A DNA stretch of 64,000 nt from Terriglobia bacterium (GTDB taxonomy: Bacteria; Acidobacteriota; Terriglobia; Bryobacterales; Bryobacteraceae), in NCBI GenBank assembly GCA_020073615.1, contig JAIQEX010000001.1, forward strand, positions 62,001 to 126,000, read 5' to 3'. Position 1 is the first letter of the stretch, and the number at the start of each line of letters is the position of its first letter. The notes beneath the pieces are model-generated. The model did no database searches, was not told the origin of the DNA, and was given only the letters and a program-made list of their open reading frames with translations. Positions 1 to 7,491 of the stretch are shown in pieces. Both the position numbers and the translations under genes were made by a program.

Positions 1-258
1 CAGTCGCGCCAGCCGCGCCCGCACCTGCGGATAACCGGCGTTGGGCATGTAGCCGTGGCGGTGCGGCAGGTCCTCCGCCGCCACTCGCCGCAATGCCGCG
101 ATCACCGCTTCCGGCGGCTCTACCTCGGGGTTGCCCAGGGAAAAGTCGAAGACGTTCTCCGCGCCGCGCTCCTTGCGCATCTGGATCCCGATCTCGAACA
201 TGCGGCGAATCCAGGAGGAGCGTTCCATCTGTTCGGCGATGGCTCGCGAGATGCTCAT
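1..258 (-). CDS. PLP-dependent aminotransferase, N-terminal part (runs off the window)
   Basis: The first 86 codons of a class I/II fold-type I aminotransferase; the rest lies beyond base 1. The frame starts with ATG at 258 (MSISRAIAEQ) and holds the typical N-terminal stretch DFSLGNPEVEPPEAV followed by HGYMPNAGYPQVR, which in this family lines the substrate entrance and binds substrate carboxylate. Such enzymes transfer amino groups between amino acids and 2-oxoacids in the cytoplasm; substrate specificity cannot be read from this fragment. The start is preceded by a TAGAAT hexamer 6 nt upstream, so the transcript may be leaderless. The gene is divergent from the MFS transporter. Confidence 0.85.
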   Translation of the reverse strand, partial: MSISRAIAEQMERSSWIRRMFEIGIQMRKERGAENVFDFSLGNPEVEPPEAVIAALRRVAAEDLPHRHGYMPNAGYPQVRARLARL

Positions 259-264
259 ATCCGC

Positions 265-270
265 ATTCTA
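265..270 (-). promoter_or_regulatory. -10 box of the aminotransferase gene (leaderless candidate)
   Basis: On the minus strand TAGAAT ends 6 nt before the ATG at 258. With the usual 6-7 nt from -10 box to transcription start, the mRNA would begin at or next to the start codon. No convincing -35 box was seen. Confidence 0.45.
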
Positions 271-350
271 CCCCAGATTCCGGATAAGCACCACCCGGTT
301 GTGGGGAATCTGGACCGGCGCGCTCCAGGACGGCCCACGGCGCAGCGCTA

Positions 351-356
351 TATAAT
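351..356 (+). promoter_or_regulatory. -10 box of the MFS gene (leaderless candidate)
   Basis: A perfect TATAAT lies 9 nt before the TTG start at 366. There is no Shine-Dalgarno sequence between them and no clear -35 box. The same geometry recurs before several other genes in this window. Confidence 0.5.
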
Positions 357-365
357 CGGAGTGCT

Positions 366-1637
366 TTGACCTTCGCGGTGCTCTCCAAGCCGGCGGCTTC
401 GCACGTGCGCTGGACGGTCTGCGCGCTCCTCTTCTTCGCCACCACCATCAATTACGTCGATCGCCAGGTGCTCAGCCTGCTGGCCAAGACGCTGGAGACG
501 AAGATCGGATGGAACGACATCGAATACAGCAACATCACCACAGCGTTCACGGCGGCTTACGCTATCGGCATGCTGGGCGTCGGCCGGTTGCTCGACAGGT
601 ACGGCACGCGCGTTGGCTTTGCGCTGGCGGTCGCCGTGTGGAGCGCGGCCGCCATGGCGCACGCCGCCGCCACTACGGCGTTCACCTTCGGCATCGCGCG
701 CGCCTTCCTGGGACTGGGCGAGGCCGCCAATTTTCCAGCCAGCATCAAAACTGTCGCCGAATGGTTTCCCCGAAAAGAACGCGCGCAGGCCACGGGGATC
801 TTCAATTCCGGATCGAACGTGGGCGCCACCGCGGCCATACTGGCGGTGCCGTACCTGACCCTCCGCTTTGGATGGCCGGCGGCATTCGTGGCGACCGGGG
901 CGCTCGGTTTCGTTTGGCTGGCGTTCTGGCTGGCGATCTACGCCCGGCCCGAGGAGCATCGCAAGATCTCCGCCCAGGAACTGGGATACGTGCAGGCCGA
1001 CCCGCCGGACAAAGCCCAGTCGTACCCCTGGGCGCCCCTGCTGCGCCACAAAGAGACGTGGGCCTTTTCCGCCGGCAAGTTCCTGACCGATGGCATCTGG
1101 TGGTTCTATCTGTTCTGGCTCCCCAAGTACCTTCAGGAAACCTTCGGGCTCACCATCAGCCAGATCATCGTTCCCACGCTGATAGCCTACAATGGGGCGA
1201 GCGTGGGGAGCGTGGCGGGCGGGTGGCTGTCGTCGGGGTTGCTCAAGCGAGGCTGGAATTTGAACGCGTCCCGCAAGCTGGCGATGCTGATCTGCGCGCT
1301 GGCCGTGGTGCCCGTCATTTACGCACCCTACTCGCGGAGCATGTGGCTGGTGGTCGGGCTGGTGACGCTGGCACTGGCAGCGCACCAGGGCTGGTCGGCG
1401 AACCTGTTCACCACGGCTTCGGACATGTTCCCGCGGGCGGCCGTGGGCAGTGTGGTGGGCATTGGCGGCATGGCGGGGGCGCTGGGCGGCGTCCTGGTGC
1501 AGAAAGCCACCGGCTACATTGTCACGTGGACCCACAGCTACCTGCCGATGTTCATCACGGCCGGATCCATCTACGTGCTGGCCTTGGCCGTGGTGCACGC
1601 CCTCGCGCCGAAGCTCACTGCCGCGGAGCTGGATTAA
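366..1637 (+). CDS. MFS transporter, anion:cation symporter (ACS)-like
   Basis: A 423-residue polytopic inner-membrane protein with the size and hydrophobic pattern of a 12-helix major facilitator. The N terminus contains the INYVDRQVLS segment characteristic of the ExuT/ACS branch (hexuronate, glucarate and related organic anions), and the loop after helix 2 carries GRLLDRYGTR, the motif-A region. The likely role is proton- or sodium-coupled uptake of an organic acid; the substrate is not deducible. The start is taken as TTG at 366, 9 nt after a TATAAT hexamer; GTG at 378 is an in-frame alternative. The next gene begins 5 nt after the stop, so the two are probably co-transcribed. Confidence 0.85.
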   Translation: MTFAVLSKPAASHVRWTVCALLFFATTINYVDRQVLSLLAKTLETKIGWNDIEYSNITTAFTAAYAIGMLGVGRLLDRYGTRVGFALAVAVWSAAAMAHAAATTAFTFGIARAFLGLGEAANFPASIKTVAEWFPRKERAQATGIFNSGSNVGATAAILAVPYLTLRFGWPAAFVATGALGFVWLAFWLAIYARPEEHRKISAQELGYVQADPPDKAQSYPWAPLLRHKETWAFSAGKFLTDGIWWFYLFWLPKYLQETFGLTISQIIVPTLIAYNGASVGSVAGGWLSSGLLKRGWNLNASRKLAMLICALAVVPVIYAPYSRSMWLVVGLVTLALAAHQGWSANLFTTASDMFPRAAVGSVVGIGGMAGALGGVLVQKATGYIVTWTHSYLPMFITAGSIYVLALAVVHALAPKLTAAELD

Positions 1638-1641
1638 CCGC

Positions 1642-3711
1642 GTGCGTTCCCGTTGGCGCGATCTGGCGGCCATCGCGCTGCTGCTGGCGCTGGCCATCGG
1701 GCTCTATTGGAAGCTGAGCCTCTCGCCCGAGTACACCTGGCTGCAAAACCCCGACATGGGGCTGCAAGTCCGCCCCTGGCTGGATTTCCAGGCGCGGGAA
1801 CTGCATGCCGGGCGCCTGCCGTTGTGGGACCCCTATCTTTTCGCCGGCCAGACACTGATCGGCCAGGTGCAGCCGGGCCTCGCCAATCCGCTGAACTGGA
1901 TTCTTTTCGCCATGCCGCTGGCGGGCGGTCACATCGCCCTGGGCGCGCTCCACTGGTACTGGGTGCTGATCCGCTTCCTGGCGGCGGTGTTCGGCTTTCT
2001 GCTGTGCCGGGATTTGCGGTGCGGGGTGTGGCCCTCGATCCTGGGCGGATCGATTTTCGCTTTCGCCGGCTTCATGGGCTACTCGCTCGCCCCGCAATTC
2101 GCGATGAGCGCTCTCTGGCTGCCCGTCGTGCTGCTCTTCTTCGCGCGCGTTTTCCGCGGCGAGCGTCCGTGGCCGAGCGCGGCGTGGGGCGGCGTAGCGC
2201 TGGGCCTGGCGTTCTGCAGCGGGCACCACAACATCCCCATCTATACGGCGGCGCTGATGGGAGGGCTGTGGCTGTGGCACGTGGCACGCGCGCCGCGGCG
2301 CCCGCGGGAGTATGCGCGGCGCGCCGGCCAGTGGGCGGTCTTCACCGTGGTGTGGCTGCTGGTGGCAGCGGTGCAGATGTTGCCCGCCGTGGAATACGGA
2401 CGGCTGGCCTTGCGCTGGGCGGATGCGCCCGAGGCGCTGCGCTGGCACGACCGCATCCCCTACAGCGTGCACGCGAAGTACTCGGCGTCCCTTCAGGCAA
2501 TTCCGGGGATGGTGTTTCCCGGGCTCGGCGCGCATGCCAATCCCTTCGTGGGCATCGTGGCCGTCACCCTGGCGCTGGCCGCCCTGGTGCTGCGCCGGCG
2601 ATCGCTGGAAGTACGCCTCTTCGCCATGGTGGCACTGGGCGGACTGCTGCTTGCATTGGGGAGCGCCACACCCGTACACCGCATCGTCTACGAGTTGATC
2701 CCCATGGTGGAAAAGGCGCGCTATCCCGCCTTTGCCGTGGTGATTTGCCAGGCCGGACTGGCCGTGCTGGCGGCGCTGGGGCTCGAAGCGTGGCGCCAGG
2801 GAGGGCGCTCGCGGACGGTGCTGTGTTGCCTCCCGTGCTTCGCCGTGGCCGCGGCCGCCGCCTACCAGACACACCGCTTTCCCCTCGACCAACGCGCCCT
2901 GCTGATCGCCGCCGTGGCGCTGGCCCTGGCGGCAGTCCTCTACTGGCGGCCGCGCGGCGCCGTGGCCGCGGTCCTGCTGCTCTTCCTGGCGGAAGCTTAT
3001 AGCAACCCTCCGCGCTTGGAGCGCCGCGATGTGCCCGGGTCGTATCTCAAGCTGATGGACGACCAGGCCGACATCGCCGAATTCCTCAAGCGCCAGCCCG
3101 GTTGGTTTCGCGTGATGGCCGGCCAGGACGAGGTCCCCTACAACTTCGGCGACTGGTTCGGCATCGAGCAGTACGGCGGCTACCTGGCCAGCCTGACGCT
3201 CAATATCCACGACATCCTGGGACACGCCGAGACCCCGCGCCTGTTGGGCATCCGCTACACCATCGCGCGCGCTCCCGCGAACCCCTCGCAGCGCGCCGTA
3301 TTCCAGTCGCGCAGCGGCCTGAACGTGTACCAGGACCCGCGCATCGCCGACCCGCTGTGGGCCGTGCACGACGCGCCCTGCGCCGGCGCCGACCGCTTGC
3401 GCATGGCCGCCCGCGTCCCCAACGCGTTCGCGATCGAAGCGGACCTGGCCTGTCCCGGGCTGGTGGTGGAAGGCGACCCCTATTTCCCCGGCTGGCGGGC
3501 TTGGGTGGACGGCAAACGCGTGCCCATCCGGGAGAGCGAGGGCGTGGTGCGCGCCGTACCGGTCGAGGCGGGCAGTCATCGCATCGAATTCCGCTACGTC
3601 CCCGGTTCGGTGTGGTGGGGAGCCGGTTTGAGCGTAATCGGACTGCTGACCGCGGCCCTGGCAAGCGTCCTGGAACGTCGCGCCCGCCAACGGTGCGCAG
3701 CAGCACAATGA
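1642..3711 (+). CDS. YfhO-like polytopic membrane protein
   Basis: A 689-residue membrane protein with many hydrophobic segments up to about residue 440 and a soluble C-terminal part ending in one more helix. The C terminus has the pattern YFPGWRAWVDGK followed by GSHRIEFRYVPGS and a final membrane helix, which is typical of bacterial YfhO-family proteins (GT-C-like fold; in Gram-positives linked to glycosylation of lipoteichoic acid). By analogy it may transfer a sugar from a lipid carrier at the outer face of the inner membrane, but no substrate is evident. GTG at 1642, immediately after the MFS stop, is chosen as start; the longer upstream frame overlaps the MFS gene and is rejected. Confidence 0.75.
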   Translation: MRSRWRDLAAIALLLALAIGLYWKLSLSPEYTWLQNPDMGLQVRPWLDFQARELHAGRLPLWDPYLFAGQTLIGQVQPGLANPLNWILFAMPLAGGHIALGALHWYWVLIRFLAAVFGFLLCRDLRCGVWPSILGGSIFAFAGFMGYSLAPQFAMSALWLPVVLLFFARVFRGERPWPSAAWGGVALGLAFCSGHHNIPIYTAALMGGLWLWHVARAPRRPREYARRAGQWAVFTVVWLLVAAVQMLPAVEYGRLALRWADAPEALRWHDRIPYSVHAKYSASLQAIPGMVFPGLGAHANPFVGIVAVTLALAALVLRRRSLEVRLFAMVALGGLLLALGSATPVHRIVYELIPMVEKARYPAFAVVICQAGLAVLAALGLEAWRQGGRSRTVLCCLPCFAVAAAAAYQTHRFPLDQRALLIAAVALALAAVLYWRPRGAVAAVLLLFLAEAYSNPPRLERRDVPGSYLKLMDDQADIAEFLKRQPGWFRVMAGQDEVPYNFGDWFGIEQYGGYLASLTLNIHDILGHAETPRLLGIRYTIARAPANPSQRAVFQSRSGLNVYQDPRIADPLWAVHDAPCAGADRLRMAARVPNAFAIEADLACPGLVVEGDPYFPGWRAWVDGKRVPIRESEGVVRAVPVEAGSHRIEFRYVPGSVWWGAGLSVIGLLTAALASVLERRARQRCAAAQ

Positions 3712-3749
3712 GCGCCGGACAAGCGGTTGCCAGCGCGCAAAGCCGCCGT

Positions 3750-3755
3750 TAGAAT
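3750..3755 (+). promoter_or_regulatory. -10 box of the response-regulator gene (leaderless candidate)
   Basis: TAGAAT followed by exactly 9 nt and then the ATG at 3765, the same spacing as at 351-366 and 5249-5264. No Shine-Dalgarno sequence is present in the 9 nt. Confidence 0.45.
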
Positions 3756-3764
3756 CAACGTGCC

Positions 3765-4190
3765 ATGTCTACTGAACAGAGTGCCGTTCCCGCGGGGCAC
3801 AAGAAGACGATCCTCATTGTGGACGATGAACCGGACATCCGGAAACTGGTGGGCGCCATGGTCACCCAGTTCGGCTATAACGCCTTGACGGCGGATGGCG
3901 GTGAACACGCGCTGACGCTTTACAAGAAGCACAAGGAGTCCATTGAACTGCTCATCACCGACGTGGTGCAGCCGGGGTTGAGCGGTCCCATGTTGGCCGA
4001 CAAGCTGACCGCCCTCCAGCCCGATTTGAAGGTGCTGTACATGTCCGGCTACGACAACACCCATGTGGTGCAGAGCTACGTCGTGGAAAGAGGGCACGCC
4101 CTGCTGCCCAAGCCCTTCACCGTGGAGCAACTGCAATCCAAGATGCGCGAAGTGCTGCAACCTACCGGGCGTTCTAACGCCGGGTCGTAA
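3765..4190 (+). CDS. stand-alone response regulator receiver protein
   Basis: A 141-residue protein that is essentially one CheY-like receiver domain without an output domain. The acidic pair D20-D21, the phospho-acceptor D66 (in LLITDVVQPG), the switch residue S94 (YMSGYD) and the invariant K116 (LPKPF) are all present, so it should be phosphorylated by a histidine kinase. The sequence type (VDDEPDIR...GYNALTADGG...DVVQPGLSGP) resembles receiver domains found at the C terminus of hybrid kinases, suggesting a phosphorelay shuttle. No kinase is encoded nearby. The 19-bp repeat bordering the toxin-antitoxin module starts 3 nt after its stop codon. Confidence 0.88.
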   Translation: MSTEQSAVPAGHKKTILIVDDEPDIRKLVGAMVTQFGYNALTADGGEHALTLYKKHKESIELLITDVVQPGLSGPMLADKLTALQPDLKVLYMSGYDNTHVVQSYVVERGHALLPKPFTVEQLQSKMREVLQPTGRSNAGS

Positions 4191-4193
4191 GTG

Positions 4194-4212
4194 CCGGCGC
4201 GGTGGTAACATC
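4194..4212 (+). repeat. 19-bp direct repeat, left copy, flanking the toxin-antitoxin module
   Basis: The 19 bases ccggcgcggtggtaacatc occur here and again, identical, at 5237-5255. The flanking bases differ on both sides. Removing one copy plus the intervening DNA would leave the response-regulator stop 30 nt before the pxpB start, a compact arrangement; the module therefore looks inserted. Confidence 0.85.
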
Positions 4213-4217
4213 GGCTA

Positions 4218-4751
4218 TCACGCAATTGCTGCCCTGACATCCTTGAGCGAGAGCATCAGATGCAGAGTGCCTGACGGGAACTCCTCAAAATTGAAATGTT
4301 CATAAAACGCTCTGGCCTGTGCATCGATGGCGTGGACCAACACAGCGCGCGCCCCGACGATCTCCGCGGCGGATGCGATTCTGTAGAAGGCGTCTTTCAG
4401 GAGCGCGCTGCCAAGACCATGACCTTGTTCCCTCCGGTCGACGGCGAGACGTGCCAGCAAGATCACGGGGACCGGATAGTCGGGAGGCATACCGGCCGTG
4501 ATGCCGGGAGGGCAGTGGTGTCTATCGACGGAACCTACCGTTAGTGAATAGTAGCCGGCCACAGACCCGTTCCGTTGCACTATGTACGTTTGCGAAGAAC
4601 CTGCCTCCTGGTTCTTGAAGGCGTGACGTTTAAGAAAGAGGTCGAGCGAGTGCTTGCCGGATTTGAAGGCCTTGACCCGATGGTTGCTGTTCAGCTTCTC
4701 GACGGGCGAGAGCCGGCCGGCAGGAGCGCTGGGGTCAACAGTCTCAGACAT
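4218..4751 (-). CDS. GNAT acetyltransferase toxin (TacT-like)
   Basis: A 177-residue GCN5-related N-acetyltransferase of the TacT/AtaT group. Family landmarks are the N-terminal LDLFLKRHAFKNQ segment, the GYYSLTVGSV strand, PVILLARLAVD, the acetyl-CoA-binding REQGHGLGS loop and the AFYEHFNF segment carrying the tyrosine expected to act as general acid. Known members acetylate the amino group of aminoacyl-tRNAs and stop translation. ATG at 4751 is preferred over 4766 because GGAG lies 7 nt upstream of it. The partner antitoxin is encoded divergently rather than upstream in the same operon, which is unusual. The stop lies 5 nt from the left 19-bp repeat. Confidence 0.85.
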   Translation of the reverse strand: MSETVDPSAPAGRLSPVEKLNSNHRVKAFKSGKHSLDLFLKRHAFKNQEAGSSQTYIVQRNGSVAGYYSLTVGSVDRHHCPPGITAGMPPDYPVPVILLARLAVDRREQGHGLGSALLKDAFYRIASAAEIVGARAVLVHAIDAQARAFYEHFNFEEFPSGTLHLMLSLKDVRAAIA

Positions 4752-4798
4752 TCTGCTGCTCCGCATTCGGATCGGCTTTGGTGACAGGCACCGTACTG

Positions 4799-4843
4799 AA
4801 CATGTTACACAAGAACATCGTTGACGGAGTACAATGTACGTAC
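4799..4843. promoter_or_regulatory. candidate operators and antitoxin promoter between toxin and antitoxin
   Basis: The 105-bp divergent region has three short palindromes: AACATGTT (4799-4806), GTACAATGTAC (4829-4839, arms GTAC with AAT between) and GTACGTAC (4836-4843). The second one contains TACAAT (4830-4835), a plausible -10 box for the antitoxin, with TTACAC 19 nt upstream. Ribbon-helix-helix antitoxins typically bind short palindromes of this kind, so binding here could repress both genes at once. Confidence 0.45.
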
Positions 4844-4856
4844 GGAAGATGGTATT

Positions 4857-5150
4857 ATGCCCTCAACTTTGAAAGCACCCCGATCAAGACGCTTGAATCT
4901 CAGAACCTCGCCGCAACAGGAAGAGTTGATGCGACGGGGCGCAGAGGAACGGGGTGAGAGTTTGACGGACTTCATCATCCGGAGCGCCTGTGCGGAAGCG
5001 GAACAGACTCTTGCGGACCAGCACCGCTTTTCATTGGACGCTGACCAGTGGAGCGCTTTTGTGGCGGCCCTGGATCGTCCAGTCCGGGCGAAGCCACGCT
5101 TGCGCAGGCTGTTTTCCGAGCCCAGCGTGCTCGAACAACCTCGTTCCTGA
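4857..5150 (+). CDS. DUF1778 / TacA-like ribbon-helix-helix antitoxin
   Basis: A 97-residue protein with an N-terminal ribbon-helix-helix region (RRLNLRTSPQQEELMRRGAE, ESLTDFIIRSA) and a C-terminal tail (FSLDADQWSAFVAALDRP, LRRLFSEPSVL) of the type that wraps GNAT toxins in TacAT complexes. The ATG at 4857 is chosen because GGAAG lies 8 nt upstream; a TTG at 4821 in the same frame would place the start inside the promoter region. It probably neutralises the divergent acetyltransferase and represses the shared promoter region. After the stop come 86 nt without a gene, ending in TCACACGC, the inverted copy of GCGTGTGA at 5166-5173, directly before the right 19-bp repeat. Confidence 0.83.
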   Translation: MPSTLKAPRSRRLNLRTSPQQEELMRRGAEERGESLTDFIIRSACAEAEQTLADQHRFSLDADQWSAFVAALDRPVRAKPRLRRLFSEPSVLEQPRS

Positions 5151-5236
5151 TTTGCCTTGCTTCATGCGTGTGAACGCAGCCGGCTTGCGCTGCGGCTATT
5201 CCTCGCGCCGGGCGACAATTGGACGGACTCACACGC

Positions 5237-5255
5237 CCGGCGCGGTGGTAACATC
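5237..5255 (+). repeat. 19-bp direct repeat, right copy, flanking the toxin-antitoxin module
   Basis: Identical to 4194-4212. This copy lies just before pxpB and contains TAACAT at 5249-5254, a possible -10 box ending 9 nt before the pxpB start codon. If that is the original pxpB promoter, the left copy would be a duplicate of it. Confidence 0.85.
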
Positions 5256-5263
5256 ACCTTGAC

Positions 5264-5914
5264 GTGACCATCCGGCCGGCGAGCGACCGCTCGCTCCTGA
5301 TTTCATTTGGCGAGGAAATCTCAATCGAGAACCACCGGCAAGTCCGCCGGCTGGTGCGCGCTCTCGAAGGCGTACGCGGTATCCTGAACCTGCATCCCGC
5401 CTACACCTCCGTGCTGGTCGATTTCGACCCGCGCCTGCGCAGCCACGCGCGCACGGAAGCGCTGATCCGCGAGCGCCTGGACGGCGCGGGCGACCCCGTC
5501 CCCGAAGCGGTTCGCACCGTGGAGATCCCGGTACGGTACGGGGGCGAATCCGGCCCCGATCTTGCCGATGTCGCGCGCCACACCGGTCTCGCTCCGGAGC
5601 GCGTGGTGGAGTTGCACGCCGCGGCCGCGTACCTGGTCTACTTCGTGGGCTTCTCCACCTGCTTTCCGTATCTCGGCGGGCTGCCGCCGGAGTTGGCCAC
5701 CCCGCGTCTGGCGGCGCCCCGGAAACATGTCCCCGAAGGCAGCGTGGCCATCGGCGGCAGCCAGGCCGGTATCTACCCGCTGGCCTCGCCCGGCGGGTGG
5801 CGGCTCATCGGCCGCACCCCGCTGCGGCTGTTCGATCTCAACGCCACGCCGCCGCCGCTGCTGCGTATGGGGGACAATGTCCGCTTCGTCCCCCTGCGCG
5901 AGGAACCACGGTGA
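5264..5914 (+). CDS. pxpB: 5-oxoprolinase subunit B (KipI family)
   Basis: A 216-residue protein of the PxpB/KipI family. With PxpC and PxpA it forms the bacterial ATP-dependent 5-oxoprolinase, which opens 5-oxo-L-proline to L-glutamate. Landmarks are the N-terminal SDRSLLISFGEEIS, the central YLVYFVGFSTCFPYLGGLP and the C-terminal SPGGWRLIGRTPLRLFD; most relatives have PGF where this one has TCF. The GTG start at 5264 follows a TAACAT hexamer by 9 nt. Its stop overlaps the pxpC start (GTGA), so translation is coupled. In Bacillus subtilis the homologue was first described as a kinase inhibitor, but the co-encoded pxpC and pxpA support the enzyme role. Confidence 0.92.
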   Translation: MTIRPASDRSLLISFGEEISIENHRQVRRLVRALEGVRGILNLHPAYTSVLVDFDPRLRSHARTEALIRERLDGAGDPVPEAVRTVEIPVRYGGESGPDLADVARHTGLAPERVVELHAAAAYLVYFVGFSTCFPYLGGLPPELATPRLAAPRKHVPEGSVAIGGSQAGIYPLASPGGWRLIGRTPLRLFDLNATPPPLLRMGDNVRFVPLREEPR

Positions 5915-6792
5915 GCCACATCCGCGTGGTTTCGCCGGGCATGCTGACCACGGTCCAGGACTTGGGCCGCTTCGGATACGCACACTTCGGAATCTCCGCA
6001 TCGGGCGCCGCCGACGCGCTGGCGCTGCGCGCCGGCAACCTGCTGGTGGGTAATGCCGAGAACGCCGCGGCGCTGGAGATGACCCTGGCCGGGGGCGCGT
6101 TCGAGTTCTCCGCGGACACCGTCATCTCGCTCACCGGCTCCGATTTCGGGGCCGGCCTCCCGCTCTGGACCGCCCTCGAGATACGCGCCGGCGAGACCGT
6201 GCGCTGCGGCGCCACCCGCTCCGGCGCGCGCTCGTATCTTTGCGTGCGCGGCGGTATCGGCGTCCCCCTGGTGTTGGGCAGCGCATCCACGCACCTGATG
6301 ACCGGCGTGGGAGGCCGTGCTCTGCGGCCCGGCGACACGCTGCCCATCGGCGGCGCCGCCCTGCGGCGCCCACGCCAGACGGCGCGCGTGCCGGAGATGG
6401 TCCGCGGCGGCGCGCTGCGCGTGACGCCCGGACCGCAGGCCGGCTGGTTCTCGGGCGAGCTCTACACCGGCGTCTACCGGGTCGCGGAGGAATCCAACCG
6501 CATGGGCCTGCGCCTGCGCGGCCCGGCCATCCCCAGCCCCGCGGGGCATATGCTCACCGAAGGTGTGGCGCTGGGTGCGATTCAGGTGCCGCCCGACGGC
6601 CAGCCCATCGTGCTCTTCGTGGAACACCAGACCACGGGCGGCTATCCCAAACCCGCCAATGTGATTTCAGCCGATTTCTGGAGGCTGGGGCAACTGCGGC
6701 CGCGCGACGAAGTGAGCTTCGAAGAGGTCGGCATGGAAACCGCGCTCGAGCTGCTGCGCGCCCAGGAAGAATGGCTGTATGCTTTGGTGTAG
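5911..6792 (+). CDS. pxpC: 5-oxoprolinase subunit C (KipA, biotin-dependent carboxyltransferase family)
   Basis: A 293-residue member of the PxpC/KipA family, the second ATP-dependent 5-oxoprolinase subunit, related to the carboxyltransferase part of urea amidolyase. Landmarks are SPGMLTTVQDLGRFGYAHFG near the N terminus, SGAADALALRAGNLLVGN, the RGGIGVPLVLGS turn and the EHQTTGGYPKPANV region near residue 240. The GTG at 5911 is selected because it overlaps the pxpB stop and is preceded by GAGGAA; an in-frame upstream extension lies inside pxpB and is a shadow. pxpA begins 12 nt after the stop. Confidence 0.92.
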   Translation: MSHIRVVSPGMLTTVQDLGRFGYAHFGISASGAADALALRAGNLLVGNAENAAALEMTLAGGAFEFSADTVISLTGSDFGAGLPLWTALEIRAGETVRCGATRSGARSYLCVRGGIGVPLVLGSASTHLMTGVGGRALRPGDTLPIGGAALRRPRQTARVPEMVRGGALRVTPGPQAGWFSGELYTGVYRVAEESNRMGLRLRGPAIPSPAGHMLTEGVALGAIQVPPDGQPIVLFVEHQTTGGYPKPANVISADFWRLGQLRPRDEVSFEEVGMETALELLRAQEEWLYALV

Positions 6793-6804
6793 CGGAATCG
6801 TGCC

Positions 6805-7485
6805 GTGACCATCGACCTCAACTGCGACATGGGCGAGTTGGAAGACGCCCAGCACGAAGCAGCGCTGATGGAGCACATCAGCTCGGCCAACATCGCCTGT
6901 GGCGGCCACGCCGGGGACGAAGCCACCATGGAGCGCACCGTGCGCCTCGCGCTCGAGCGCGGCGTGGCCATCGGCGCGCATCCGGGGTATCCCGACCGGG
7001 CGAACTTCGGCCGCGTCGAAATGCCCATGGCCGCCGGGGAGATCGAACGTACGGTCCGGGAGCAGATCGAGCGGCTCGAGGCCGTGGTGCGCCGCCTGGG
7101 CGCCGCCATCGTCCACGTAAAACCGCACGGCGCGCTCTATAACGTGGCCGTGCGCAACGCCGAAGTGGCGCGCGCCATCGGCCACGGCGTTGCCGGCTGG
7201 AACCCGCACACCACGCTGTTCGGCCTGGCAGGCTCCCCCATGCTCGAGGTGTGGCGCGGCATGGGCCTCGCAGTGGCGGGAGAAGGGTTCGCCGACCGCC
7301 GCTACGAGCCCGACGGCACGCTGCGCTCGCGCCGGCTCCCGGGCGCGCTCATTACCGACCCGCAGGAGGCCGCCGCGCAGGCTCTGCGGCTGGCGCGCGA
7401 GGGGAACGCGCAGACCATCTGCGTCCATGGCGACACGCCCGGCGCAGTGGCCATATTGAAGGCCTGCCGCCAGGCGTTACTATAA
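6805..7485 (+). CDS. pxpA: 5-oxoprolinase subunit A (LamB/YcsF family)
   Basis: A 226-residue PxpA/YcsF protein, third subunit of the 5-oxoprolinase. The N terminus IDLNCDMGE and the motifs SANIACGGHAGDE, IGAHPGYPDRANFGR and VKPHGALYN are diagnostic; the C-terminal ICVHGDTPGAVAI completes the active-site barrel. At 226 residues it is somewhat shorter than the usual ~250. It starts with GTG at 6805. The gene order B-C-A differs from the better known A-B-C order. The next gene begins within a few bases of the stop, but encodes an exported protein with no obvious link to 5-oxoproline. Confidence 0.93.
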   Translation: MTIDLNCDMGELEDAQHEAALMEHISSANIACGGHAGDEATMERTVRLALERGVAIGAHPGYPDRANFGRVEMPMAAGEIERTVREQIERLEAVVRRLGAAIVHVKPHGALYNVAVRNAEVARAIGHGVAGWNPHTTLFGLAGSPMLEVWRGMGLAVAGEGFADRRYEPDGTLRSRRLPGALITDPQEAAAQALRLAREGNAQTICVHGDTPGAVAILKACRQALL

Positions 7486-7491
7486 CCGGTG

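Noticed and set aside
1450..1641. Upstream extension of the YfhO-like gene into the MFS gene
   Set aside because: The added 64 residues lie fully inside the MFS coding region in another frame; GTG at 1642 directly after the MFS stop is the natural start.
348..3708. Long open frames antisense to the MFS and YfhO-like genes (348-1697 and 1615-3708)
   Set aside because: They have no domains and Arg/His/Gln-rich composition, and are a consequence of high GC in the opposite strand of real genes.
5264..7485. pxpB/pxpC as a sporulation kinase inhibitor pair (KipI/KipA)
   Set aside because: With pxpA directly after them they form the complete 5-oxoprolinase; there are no sporulation genes here.
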